Shown: piece by piece, positions 34,428-42,423 of the stretch
Numbering within the stretch: the first letter of the stretch is position 1
Layout of the letters: every line of letters starts with the position of its first letter
Source of the DNA: Magnetospirillum sp. 15-1
Lineage (GTDB): Bacteria; Pseudomonadota; Alphaproteobacteria; Rhodospirillales; Magnetospirillaceae
Direction of reading: 5' to 3'
Assembly (NCBI RefSeq): GCF_900184795.1
Contig: NZ_FXXN01000027.1
Location: 103,296-167,295 of the forward strand
Length of the DNA stretch: 64,000 bases
The notes under the pieces: generated by a model
Databases searched by the model: none
Seen by the model: only the letters and a program-made list of their open reading frames with translations
Told to the model about the DNA's origin: nothing
Translations under genes and position numbers: made by a program

Positions 34428-34809
34428 CGTCAATCCAGTCAATCTTGATTGCGGGTCTTGAGGTGCAAAATTTCAAGGCAGTCATGTTGTGCTTGCATGT
34501 CACGGACCGCCTCCGGGCCAGCGACGTATAGCGCAATTTACGAAATAAACAAGTTATAACATATAGATGTGCCTTTATTTTGGCAGAACCTCCATCCGAC
34601 CCGCGCTGCAATCCTGAGCCGACATCGACCAAAATGGCCGCGCAGAATCTATCAATGTGTAACTTCTCGGTTGCCATGTGTTACACAATGCGGTAGCCTC
34701 CTTTCTGTTCGCAGGGGGCGCTCGTCAAATTCGCACCAGTACGATGCCTCCTTGCGGCAGATCCTGTCAATAACAGGAAATCTTGTGACCACAACGGAAG
34801 GAGGCCACC
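34428..34809. promoter_or_regulatory. Regulatory region upstream of the transglycosylase-like operon
   Basis: 382 bp without a supportable gene. An 8-bp inverted repeat TGTGTAAC / GTTACACA lies at 34656-34663 and 34680-34687 with a 16-nt spacer, an operator-like arrangement about 120 bp before the GTG start. A small TCCTGT-CAATA-ACAGGA hairpin follows at about 34762-34778. The segment 34530-34575 is AT-rich. Confidence 0.45.
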
Positions 34810-36213
34810 GTGTCTATCTCTACGTTAAATGGCACCAGGCCCATGGTGCCGGAAGATCTCAATCCCCTGGCAGAGAACAACGCCCTTTTAATCCCCGCCT
34901 ATCAGCGGACGTTCACCTCTTACGCCAACGATCCCTCGGTACTGGATGGTTTGGCGCGGGCAGGCATCCCGTCCTTTGATGTGCTCAGTCCGCTCAGCGA
35001 GCAGGGGCTGTGCCGCTACGACTATGGCCTTCTCAGCGCGGGCAACGGCAGCCTCGACATCGCCAAGTCCAAGCTTGAGGCGGGGATCATCTGGAACCGG
35101 AGTCCTTTTTCAAAGGTCATGTCAGATTCGGGGGGCTATCAGGTGATCGAGGGCGGCCTCGACATTCAGGAGTATCACCGGAACCGAGAGGAGATTCTCG
35201 GCTGGCAGGAGAACGTCAGCGAAATCTTGATCGGCATGGACGTACCGCCCAAGGCCGCCAAGAACGAGAGCAAGACCGGCATTTCCAGCCTCGCTGAGTG
35301 CCTCCAGAGAACCAAGTCCAATATCGAGTGGGAGGTCGAGAATCGCACTCTGAGGCGTCGCCTGCTGAACACGGCCCAGGTTCCGGCCAGCCCCGACCCC
35401 CTGCCCGAAGCCCTTGAATGGTACCGAACGCTCGCGCCGTACAACGACACCAACCGTTGGGGAGATCGCGCCTGTGAAGGTTGGGCCATCGGTGGTTTGC
35501 GCGATAAGAGCAAGAGCGTTCCTACCAATATCCTGCTGCGCCTGTTCCTGCGCATGTACGTTGATGGCATGCTGTCCGGGAGCAATAACTACGTGCATGT
35601 CCTCGGCGTTGGATCGCCGAAGCGGTTCGCGTCAATGACCGCCATTCAGCGAGCCATGCAGATCGTGCTTGGTGACCCTCAGTTCCGGATCAGCACAGAC
35701 TGCTCGTCTCCGTTCTTTTTGGTTGGGCAGGCGGGGCAGTACTTCGTCAAAATGGAAAAGGAGGAGAAGACGGCTGCCGGACAACGTGTGAAGAGGGTTG
35801 ATATCAGCGAAATTCCGGTGCCCAACTCATCATTCCTCGAAAGCGATGGGCCGCATCGCTTCGGCCTTATGATCGAGGATAACCTCGGCGACCTGCACGA
35901 CATGTGTGGATCGGACATCCGCCGTCTCGTGGCGACAGCCGAGATGTTCGGGATCGGTGAAGTCGGTCGGCATCTCACCGGCACGCCTCTCATTGCCGTG
36001 GGGCGACTGATCGATTGTGCTAGCGATAAGGGGCGCCTCAGCCCGCTCGGCTATGCGGTGATCAACTTCATTAGCCTTTGCTCGTTCATCCGCTACGTCT
36101 ACGAGGAAAGTGGGAAAATTCTCGCCATCAAGCAAAGCCTTGTTGGGCAGATCGTCGAAGCTTTCCGCAGCACTCGTCCCGATGCCGCTCTGTCGCGGAT
36201 CAATCTCGACTAA
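34810..36213 (+). CDS. tRNA-guanine-transglycosylase-like enzyme (DpdA-type candidate)
   Basis: 467 residues from a GTG at 34810 with GGAGG five bases upstream. The TGT barrel motifs are all present and in order: SDSGGYQV (equivalent to the substrate-binding Asp loop TDSGGYQV of bacterial TGT), ILIGMDVPP, GWAIGGL, HVLGVGSPKRF, and RISTDCSSPFF holding the Asp that acts as nucleophile in TGT. The CxCxxC...H zinc site of housekeeping TGT is absent. This pattern, on a mobile island, resembles DpdA-like proteins that insert 7-deazaguanine precursors into DNA rather than tRNA. No preQ0 synthesis genes are visible here, so precursor would come from the host. DNA as substrate is inference. Confidence 0.7.
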   Translation: MSISTLNGTRPMVPEDLNPLAENNALLIPAYQRTFTSYANDPSVLDGLARAGIPSFDVLSPLSEQGLCRYDYGLLSAGNGSLDIAKSKLEAGIIWNRSPFSKVMSDSGGYQVIEGGLDIQEYHRNREEILGWQENVSEILIGMDVPPKAAKNESKTGISSLAECLQRTKSNIEWEVENRTLRRRLLNTAQVPASPDPLPEALEWYRTLAPYNDTNRWGDRACEGWAIGGLRDKSKSVPTNILLRLFLRMYVDGMLSGSNNYVHVLGVGSPKRFASMTAIQRAMQIVLGDPQFRISTDCSSPFFLVGQAGQYFVKMEKEEKTAAGQRVKRVDISEIPVPNSSFLESDGPHRFGLMIEDNLGDLHDMCGSDIRRLVATAEMFGIGEVGRHLTGTPLIAVGRLIDCASDKGRLSPLGYAVINFISLCSFIRYVYEESGKILAIKQSLVGQIVEAFRSTRPDAALSRINLD

Positions 36214-36267
36214 TCACCAACCCTCAACACCCGAACCACCACAGACCTCAACGGAGGAGGATCAGTC

Positions 36268-38058
36268 ATGTCTACTCACATCGATACCAATGCCGCTGCG
36301 CCCGCCATCGCTTCCGATACCGCCGTGGCCGCTGCCGCGCCCGAGACCATCTTGCCTGCCGTCGCGTCCGAGCCTCCCGCGCGGACCACCAACGCCGTCG
36401 CACCTTCCGGCTTTCATGCCGACACCGACCGCCTTAACGACACCATCCAGAAGGCCGTTGAGACCGAAGGCAAGGCCGTGTCCGCGACCGAGACTTCCAC
36501 CGCCATCCTCTATGGAATGATCGGAGAAATTCACGCCTACAGTCGAAAGTACAAAGGAACCGACGAGTTTCAGGGGCTGATCGAGGCCCGTGGCATTCCG
36601 TTCGAGCCGCCCCTTAAAGCGAGTCCTTACACGCCCATCGTTCAGGCGCTCATCTGCCCGAAGATCGGTTCCGAGGTGCGGATGGACGAAAAGGCAAAGC
36701 CCCGTTGGCGAACGAAGGTCAGCAAAATCTGCTCTGTCCTCGATTTGGCCGACCACCTTGAGCGCACCGATATCGAGGTGTTGCTCACGGAAGGGCAGGA
36801 CACGCAGGGCCGCACCGGCCTGGATGCCACATGTGCCCGTTGGACTCGTATCAAGAACGGACGGAGTGAGGAGGAGGAGGACACCACCGCCTACGACAAG
36901 GCGTTGGCAGTCATGATCAGCAAGGCAGGAACCGATCTGCCCACGCGCAGCCAACTGGTCAACACCACGGCATTGGTGGCGATCCACCATGCCGAAGATG
37001 GGACCATGCGCGTCCTCGGCCCCGTCAACGGCGAACAGGCCGAAAGCCTTCTCAAGAGCTTCGTTCTGGACAGGGCGGGATCGCTGCCGCCTACGACCCA
37101 GATCGAAGAACTGCTCCGCCTCCTCTCTTTCGCCAAGGTTGCCGGGGCTGGCAAGTTGCAGGTCAAGATTGTCATCAACGACGATGGCACCGAACTGTGG
37201 GCCACCCAGGGCAATGCGACGAGTTGCGTCGCCCATCTGCACTTGCGTCGTTCCAGTCTGCTCCCGCACGGCACCTACTGGCTCGACCAGACGCTCATGG
37301 GCAAGCTGCGGGGCATCGCGGAGTTGCGCCACTATGGGGCTGAATACCGCTTTGTCCAGCCGATTGTCCAAAAGGACACCACTTCCTTCGTGATTGCTAT
37401 TCATGGGCGGCTGGCCGCCGAAAAAGCTTATGGAGAGGTTCCTCAAAATGGAGAATTCGACTGGCACAAGCGGCTGCCCAGTGTCGGGGAGCGCCCGACC
37501 AAGGGCGATGATGTGGTCAAGACAACCTACAAAATGACCAGCCCAAAATCGGTGCGCCTGCGCAATCGCCAAGGGTGGATGCAACAGGCTGAAATTCTCG
37601 TCGATGCCCGCATCGAGCCGTGGATCACGAAGACTCTCGGTATAGGGAAGGGCGACAGCAAGCGCCCGGCCATCGCACAGGCGGTCAATGCCGGGGAGGA
37701 AGGCAATCGCATGAGCTGCTGCGTCTCGGCGTCGGCCTGGACGCTTCGCGATGACCGCGACGCTACCGTGGCTGAACATCGCTTCGAGGCTGCCATCGCC
37801 GAAAACGAGTTCGAGGAGGTCTACACCTTCCACTCGAAGGACATCCCGTCTGCCTATCGGGCGATCAAGACGGTGCTGCCCGATGGCAACATCAAGGTCG
37901 GTGTCTTTACCAAGATGCTGCGGATGAGCGGCGAACACGAGGGCAGTTACGCAGAAGTTCTGCTGCCGACCTTCCTGCGCAGCGGCAGCCGCTGCTCGGA
38001 CTTCGCCGAGATGTTCGACGAAATGGTCGAGGCCAGCACCGCCAAGGCGGCAACCTGA
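36268..38058 (+). CDS. Large orphan protein of the transglycosylase-glycosyltransferase cassette
   Basis: 596 residues; GGAGGAGG precedes the ATG. Residues 1-45 are an Ala/Pro/Thr-rich disordered stretch. The rest is soluble alpha/beta with no P-loop, no HTH and no recognised catalytic motif. An acidic run (RSEEEEDTT, about residue 200) and a Cys-Cys pair (RMSCCVSAS, about residue 485) are notable. It starts 54 bp after the transglycosylase-like gene and precedes the glycosyltransferase by 68 bp, same strand, so a joint operon is likely. I cannot assign a function. Confidence 0.65.
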   Translation: MSTHIDTNAAAPAIASDTAVAAAAPETILPAVASEPPARTTNAVAPSGFHADTDRLNDTIQKAVETEGKAVSATETSTAILYGMIGEIHAYSRKYKGTDEFQGLIEARGIPFEPPLKASPYTPIVQALICPKIGSEVRMDEKAKPRWRTKVSKICSVLDLADHLERTDIEVLLTEGQDTQGRTGLDATCARWTRIKNGRSEEEEDTTAYDKALAVMISKAGTDLPTRSQLVNTTALVAIHHAEDGTMRVLGPVNGEQAESLLKSFVLDRAGSLPPTTQIEELLRLLSFAKVAGAGKLQVKIVINDDGTELWATQGNATSCVAHLHLRRSSLLPHGTYWLDQTLMGKLRGIAELRHYGAEYRFVQPIVQKDTTSFVIAIHGRLAAEKAYGEVPQNGEFDWHKRLPSVGERPTKGDDVVKTTYKMTSPKSVRLRNRQGWMQQAEILVDARIEPWITKTLGIGKGDSKRPAIAQAVNAGEEGNRMSCCVSASAWTLRDDRDATVAEHRFEAAIAENEFEEVYTFHSKDIPSAYRAIKTVLPDGNIKVGVFTKMLRMSGEHEGSYAEVLLPTFLRSGSRCSDFAEMFDEMVEASTAKAAT

Positions 38059-38126
38059 TCCTCGCCCACAATCCCCGGTCGGCACCTATACCGACCGGGG
38101 ACACTCTCGCCCCAAGGACTTTCGAC

Positions 38127-38966
38127 ATGAACTCGCACATGATCGGCTACATTATCAGTTGCCTGCCCGACAACGACCTGCGCGGACAGCGGCTTTCCTT
38201 CCACAACCGTCAGATCGGCGAGTGGGCCGCTCACACCGACATCCCGCTTGTGGTCCTGGCGATGGGCTACCAACCGCACGAATACCATAATTACCTCGGT
38301 GGCCGACTCCGATACATCAGCCTGGACCAACCCGTTCCGCCCGCCGAGGCGCGCAACATCTGCCTTGAGGACTTCTATTCCAGCGGCTATCCCTGGGCGG
38401 CGCTGATGGACAATGACGCGACCCTCTACCACAGCCCCACCCACAACAGTGGCTACGACTTCATTGCCGAGATGACGGCCCAGATCGAGAGCTATGACGA
38501 GATCGGGCTGTTCTACCCCATCAACCCCATGCAGACGCCCTTCCGGGACCGCTGGAACGATAGCGGCTACTTCACCAACCATGTCTTCGAGCGAGGGCTT
38601 GCAGCCAAGGGCACGCTGGTGTTCGTCCGCAACTTTCCGCAGGTTGGCCGGAAGCCCATCTACCAGGACCCAGCCTTCACATTCATGGAGGATAACGCCT
38701 TCGCGCTGGACGTGCTGGCGTCGGGACAGGCGGTGTTCCAGAACTGGAACATGGTGCTGAAGGAACTTGTTCCTGCGGGGCCTCTGAGCTTCTTCGGCGA
38801 CACGGCCGGTCGAGGGCCGCTCGCTCTTGCCGCCCGTCAGCAGATGGTCGCCAAATTCGCTGACGACGGCCTTCGCCTAAACCGCAGCGGTTACCCGAAC
38901 ACTCGCGAGATGGTCACCCAGTGCTGGCCCCGCAAGGTGCCCAGCATGGTGGTTGTCCCTTTTTGA
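38127..38966 (+). CDS. GT-A-fold glycosyltransferase-like protein
   Basis: 279 residues; AAGGA precedes the ATG. PPAEARNICLEDFYSSGYPW followed by ALMDNDATLYHS gives the GT-A pattern: an acceptor-side ARN motif and a D-x-D-type metal/nucleotide-sugar site (DND). The remainder (FMEDNAFALDVL, NWNMVLKELVP) fits a processed GT2-like catalytic domain. No membrane segment or signal peptide, so it acts in the cytoplasm. Its place behind the transglycosylase-like gene suggests glycosylation of the modified base or of a cassette-encoded target; this is inference. Confidence 0.65.
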   Translation: MNSHMIGYIISCLPDNDLRGQRLSFHNRQIGEWAAHTDIPLVVLAMGYQPHEYHNYLGGRLRYISLDQPVPPAEARNICLEDFYSSGYPWAALMDNDATLYHSPTHNSGYDFIAEMTAQIESYDEIGLFYPINPMQTPFRDRWNDSGYFTNHVFERGLAAKGTLVFVRNFPQVGRKPIYQDPAFTFMEDNAFALDVLASGQAVFQNWNMVLKELVPAGPLSFFGDTAGRGPLALAARQQMVAKFADDGLRLNRSGYPNTREMVTQCWPRKVPSMVVVPF

Positions 38967-38990
38967 GCCGGAAAAGAGGAAGTATAGACC

Positions 38991-39158
38991 ATGTATGTCC
39001 TGACCCCACCCAACCGCCAGTCGCTCGTGATAGATGACCGTGCGGTGCCGCTCGAACCCCGAACCGCCTGCGAGCGGATGTTGGCCAAGTTTCTGGCCGA
39101 GCATGCCGTCCACTGGCAAAGCCGCTTCCCGCTCATCATGGTCGATGTGGGGGAATAA
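38991..39158 (+). CDS. Very small hypothetical protein
   Basis: 55 residues (MYVLTPPNRQSLVIDDRAVP ... LIMVDVGE). AGAGGA precedes the ATG by about 12 bases and the gene starts 24 bp after the glycosyltransferase stop, so it may be the last gene of that operon. Soluble, one Cys, no known family. Confidence 0.45.
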   Translation: MYVLTPPNRQSLVIDDRAVPLEPRTACERMLAKFLAEHAVHWQSRFPLIMVDVGE

Positions 39159-39188
39159 AAAATGAGACAGGTTTCGCGCGGCGGAACC

Positions 39189-39205
39189 TGTTTCGTCTCG
39201 AAACG
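39189..39205 (-). repeat. 17-bp near-palindrome, right copy (candidate recombination site)
   Basis: TGTTTCGTCTCGAAACG, matching the reverse complement of the copy at 33712 in 16 of 17 bases. It is embedded in a larger imperfect hairpin (ACAGGTT ... AACCTGT, about 39165-39190). Confidence 0.6.
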
Positions 39206-39328
39206 CTGCCCTCAAAGCAGCCCGGCAAAGCCCGGCCAATGCCCCTTGGTTCGAATTTACGACCGCACACACATCGCCCCCACTTCCTTACGGCCTATGC
39301 ACGGGAGGGGGCAATCCGTCAGGAGGAT

Positions 39329-39517
39329 ATGATGACAGACCAGATCGAGATGCTGGATACCGCATGCAAGCTTTGGATGAAAAGCGGCGTGGGTATCGAC
39401 GACATCAAGAAGCAATTTCTAGCCCTTGCCCAGGCGCACATCTCGCGGGATGAGTTTACCCCCGCCATGGAAGAGGTGTTCCGTAGACTGACTACTCCTC
39501 CGCCATCAGCCCGATAG
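39329..39517 (+). CDS. Small hypothetical protein
   Basis: 62 residues, acidic and helical (MMTDQIEMLDTACKLWMKSG ... EEVFRRLTT). AGGAGG stands four to six bases before the tandem ATG codons at 39329/39332, which makes translation likely. No family recognised. Confidence 0.5.
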   Translation: MMTDQIEMLDTACKLWMKSGVGIDDIKKQFLALAQAHISRDEFTPAMEEVFRRLTTPPPSAR

Positions 39518-39541
39518 GCATCGGCCCTTCCCCTCATGGCT

Positions 39542-39569
39542 CTGCCGTGCATGTCGCCACACACGGCAG
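39542..39569. repeat. Dispersed stem-loop repeat, copy 2
   Basis: CTGCCGTGC - ATGTCGCCAC - ACACGGCAG; eight of nine pairs retained. It lies 24 bp after the 62-aa gene. No T-tract follows. Confidence 0.6.
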
Positions 39570-39693
39570 TTGAGCCTTACCAACGTACTGGCACAGGATT
39601 TCGTGCAGCCGAGCATTTGGACCGCGATTGCCAGTTCCCCTCGCCTGGGCTATGCCTGACGGCCTGGATGCAATCTGAAAGGAGGGACCGATC

Positions 39694-39954
39694 ATGGAGT
39701 TCGAGAGGGCAACCCACTGCAAGCTTGATGGCAATGACATCAGCCTTGAAGAGGCACTGCGCTTCCGGGCGGAGGCGGAAGAAAAGGGCGTGGATCAGCC
39801 GGATTTCCGCTGCATTGGGTGTGACAAGCCCGTTCGTCCATTCGGTGGCGACCAGAACGAGCCTCATTTTGAACACCACGAGCGGAACGGGGATTGCCGA
39901 CACAGCGTTGCCTATATGGAAAAGCAGCGCGCCGCTCGGAAGGCAGCGAAGTAA
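39694..39954 (+). CDS. Small zinc-ribbon protein resembling the CoiA N-terminal region
   Basis: 86 residues; GAAAGGAGG lies upstream of the ATG. The centre FRCIGCDKPVRPFGGDQNEP followed by HFEHHERNGDCRH has the CxxC plus HF-H-H/C spacing of the zinc-ribbon that precedes the nuclease in CoiA-like proteins. The nuclease domain itself is absent. The C-terminus is a basic Arg/Lys/Ala-rich helix. Nucleic-acid binding is plausible. Confidence 0.55.
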   Translation: MEFERATHCKLDGNDISLEEALRFRAEAEEKGVDQPDFRCIGCDKPVRPFGGDQNEPHFEHHERNGDCRHSVAYMEKQRAARKAAK

Positions 39955-40000
39955 GGACGTTCAAAATCCGTTCGACAGCACGGTAGGCCCACCATGGGTC

Positions 40001-40028
40001 TGCCGTGCATGTCGCCACGCACGGCAGG
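40001..40028. repeat. Dispersed stem-loop repeat, copy 3
   Basis: CTGCCGTGC - ATGTCGCCAC - GCACGGCAG, a perfect 9-bp stem. It sits between two convergent genes (stops at 39954 and 40051), a position that would suit a transcription terminator even without a clear T-tract. Confidence 0.65.
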
Positions 40029-40050
40029 GAAACGTTACCCGAGGTAACGG

Positions 40051-40494
40051 TCAGGCGGCCTTGCTGGGCTTCTTGCGCGAGGCCAGCGCCGCGTTCATCG
40101 CGGCATCCAACTCGCCCGCCTTCACGGCTTCGATCACCGTCTGGATCGTCGGGACCAGCTTGTCCTTGGTCCCGATCTCGATGGCGTTCTGGTCTTTGGT
40201 GAGGCTCAGCACGGTGTTGGCGTAGCGGAGTTCGAGGAACCACTTGCCGCTCAGGTCGTGCCAGTACCAGGGGCGCAGGCGCTTGTCGCGTTCGACGGTC
40301 ACCGTGCTGCCGTCTTCGTTCTTCTTGGTCACGGTGCGGGTGGCCGCATAGGGGCGGTTTTCGACGAGGGCAGTGGCCATCGCCAACTGCTCGGTCAGGT
40401 GTTCGGTCATGCGCGAGCGCATCCGCTCCTGCGGGGTTTCCTCGACGGGCTTGCGCGAGGCATTGGCGAGCTTCAACTTGGTCAGGGTGGACAT
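40051..40494 (-). CDS. DUF6641-like protein
   Basis: 147 residues. STLTKLKLANASRKPVEETPQERMRSRMTEHLTEQLAMATA, here described by its beginning LKLANASRKPVEETPQ, resembles a small island/phage-associated family (DUF6641) of unknown function. The middle RLRPWYWHDLSGKWFLELRY is Trp/Tyr-rich and the C-terminus basic. Family name given from memory and uncertain. Confidence 0.5.
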   Translation of the reverse strand: MSTLTKLKLANASRKPVEETPQERMRSRMTEHLTEQLAMATALVENRPYAATRTVTKKNEDGSTVTVERDKRLRPWYWHDLSGKWFLELRYANTVLSLTKDQNAIEIGTKDKLVPTIQTVIEAVKAGELDAAMNAALASRKKPSKAA

Positions 40495-40609
40495 TTGTCG
40501 TTCTCCACTGGGGGGCCATTGACCACATGCTATGGGCCAATTTTCAGAAGAACGACCGATTTATCTTTTCTTTTCAGGGCTATAGACGGCGCACCAGAAG
40601 GCCTGCATG

Positions 40610-40885
40610 TTATAGGCGTCGAAGGATGGCTTGAGCTTCTGTCGTCGTAAGAGCGACATGTTCCTCGAATGTATTCGCGTCGTGGAAGACAAAAAAGGTC
40701 GTTCCGCTCAGGCGATTGTCTTTGATCCGGCCCCACTGCGCCTCCCTCTCCGAAAGCGGCGCGACCTGTTCTGCAATTATTGGAATTCCATCCTGGCGCA
40801 TGCAATTGCTTGCGATGAAGTTGCCGCTCGGCAGTGACATTAGAAATTTCTTCGTCATCCGCACATTCATGTCGTATTGCTCCAA
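40610..40885 (-). CDS. Hypothetical protein
   Basis: 91 residues from 40885; an internal start at MNVRMTKKFL is also possible. Soluble, with no recognised motif (KKFLMSLPSGNFIASN, FFVFHDANTFEEHVAL). It lies directly next to integrase B, 52 bp before that gene's stop on the map and on the same strand, upstream of nothing else. Could be an accessory recombination protein, but nothing in the sequence proves it. Confidence 0.4.
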   Translation of the reverse strand: MEQYDMNVRMTKKFLMSLPSGNFIASNCMRQDGIPIIAEQVAPLSEREAQWGRIKDNRLSGTTFFVFHDANTFEEHVALTTTEAQAILRRL

Positions 40886-40936
40886 AGCTCCCCTATTTGA
40901 CCCGGCGGTGCGGGTCGGCGCAATACCCGTGAGCGG

Positions 40937-42286
40937 CTATTCCTCCTTGCCCAGCCACTCATCGGCGAACTCCGATGCCCGGCTCTTGGTGTTGTCGTGG
41001 CCGTAATGGCGGTGGACCATTTCGGGGCTGGTGCCGAGATTGAGCGCCACCAGCCGTTCGTTCATTCCGGCGTTCAGCTTCAACGTGGCCCAGGTGTGGC
41101 GCAGTGAATAGGGCGTGAAGGCGTCGCCGTTGTCGTCGTGCTCCATCTTGAGATTGCGCAGCATGGTGTGGAACTGGCGGTCGAAGCGGAGGATCGGTTT
41201 GCCGGTCTCCTGGTCGCATAACACGTAATCGTCGGGGGCTTTGAACTTGGTGCCATAGACTGGGCCCTGCATGAAGATCTCGCTGTCCCGGCTGGGGAAC
41301 GCCTTATAGGTGCCGAGGAATATGGCATAGGTCTCGGTATCGACATGGACGTTGCGCGAGCCCGTCTTGGTGTCCTTCTGGACAGTCAGGTACAGGTGGT
41401 TCTTGCCGTTCTCGTCGTCGTGCTGCTCGAAGTGTTTCCACTTGATGCCGTGATGCTCCTTGCCGGGCCGGATGCCGGTGCCCAGCATCAGTGCCAGCCA
41501 CGCCTTGAACACCATGCGGTCGTCCTCCAGCCGCGCTACGGTGGCTGCGTCCATCTTGGCGGTGATCGGGTAGAAGGCGTTGGCGTCGTAGTCCAGCAGC
41601 TTGCCCGCCTGTTCCTTGGTGAAGGCCGGACGGCGGCTGGATTGAGTGCCATTGCCCACCTGCTTCTTGCTGCCGATGGTCGGCATGCGGGCTACCGGCA
41701 GATACTCCTCCTTGACCGCGAACTTGAAGATTTGCCGCAGCACTGTGTCTTCGGCATCCATCTTGCCCCGCGCCACCCGCTTGGTCTTGCGTTTGTAGAT
41801 CTTGCCGTCCTTGCGGGTGATGGTCTCGAACTCGGCCACCGCGCCGGGACCGGAGGTCCAGTATTCCGCCCGCCACGTCTCATAGGCCGCTAGCGATTTT
41901 GGCGTGATCTCGGTGATCTTGGTCTTGTTGAAATAGGGAATGTGGTAGCGGCGCGTGATAGCCTCGTAAGCATCCACCTTGGCCTTGGTCGAAATCTTTT
42001 TCTCGACCTCCTTGCGCATCATCTTCAGCCATTGCTCGGCGATGAAGGCGAAGGTCTTGCCGCCGGGATCAAGGCCGCGTTCCTGGTCCACCTGGGCGAA
42101 CATGATCCGCTTCCTCGCGGCCTTGACCGCCTCGGCTTCGTCCTCGGCTCCGGTACTGAACGGATTGAGGGCGGTGCCGTCCTCCAATTTGCAGCGCGCA
42201 TACCACATGGCGCTGTTGGGGCGGCGATACAGGGCCACATTCCCGTCGTCGTGATAGCGATAGTCCTGTTTAGACGGTCGGCCCAT
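40937..42286 (-). CDS. Tyrosine recombinase (phage-type integrase), island B
   Basis: 449 residues from the ATG at 42286; same protein sequence as the island A integrase. At DNA level the 3' 1.14 kb appears identical to that copy, while the first about 170 bp of the gene carries 13 synonymous differences; the stop codons also differ (TAG here, TGA there). It lies beside the intact tRNA-Thr and would catalyse excision of the 24.7-kb island using the att copies at 42424 and 17694. Confidence 0.93.
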   Translation of the reverse strand: MGRPSKQDYRYHDDGNVALYRRPNSAMWYARCKLEDGTALNPFSTGAEDEAEAVKAARKRIMFAQVDQERGLDPGGKTFAFIAEQWLKMMRKEVEKKISTKAKVDAYEAITRRYHIPYFNKTKITEITPKSLAAYETWRAEYWTSGPGAVAEFETITRKDGKIYKRKTKRVARGKMDAEDTVLRQIFKFAVKEEYLPVARMPTIGSKKQVGNGTQSSRRPAFTKEQAGKLLDYDANAFYPITAKMDAATVARLEDDRMVFKAWLALMLGTGIRPGKEHHGIKWKHFEQHDDENGKNHLYLTVQKDTKTGSRNVHVDTETYAIFLGTYKAFPSRDSEIFMQGPVYGTKFKAPDDYVLCDQETGKPILRFDRQFHTMLRNLKMEHDDNGDAFTPYSLRHTWATLKLNAGMNERLVALNLGTSPEMVHRHYGHDNTKSRASEFADEWLGKEE

Positions 42287-42423
42287 AGCGCCCTCCACAG
42301 AGTAATAGTTGCAGTTTATTTATGCGACACACGCACACGGACTGCGAAAACACTGCGAATTGCAAAACAGCAGCGAGCGCCTGTCAAGACGCTACGCTAA
42401 CTGTTTGTTTTCTTAGGAGAAAA

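Noticed and set aside
36262-38085. 607-codon frame antisense to the 596-aa orphan
   Set aside because: Considered seriously because the sense gene is unrecognised, but the plus frame has GGAGGAGG at its start and operon spacing, while the minus frame has neither.
40610-40885. Calling the 91-aa protein beside integrase B an excisionase
   Set aside because: It shows no helix-turn-helix or basic DNA-binding pattern typical of Xis proteins, so it is left as hypothetical.
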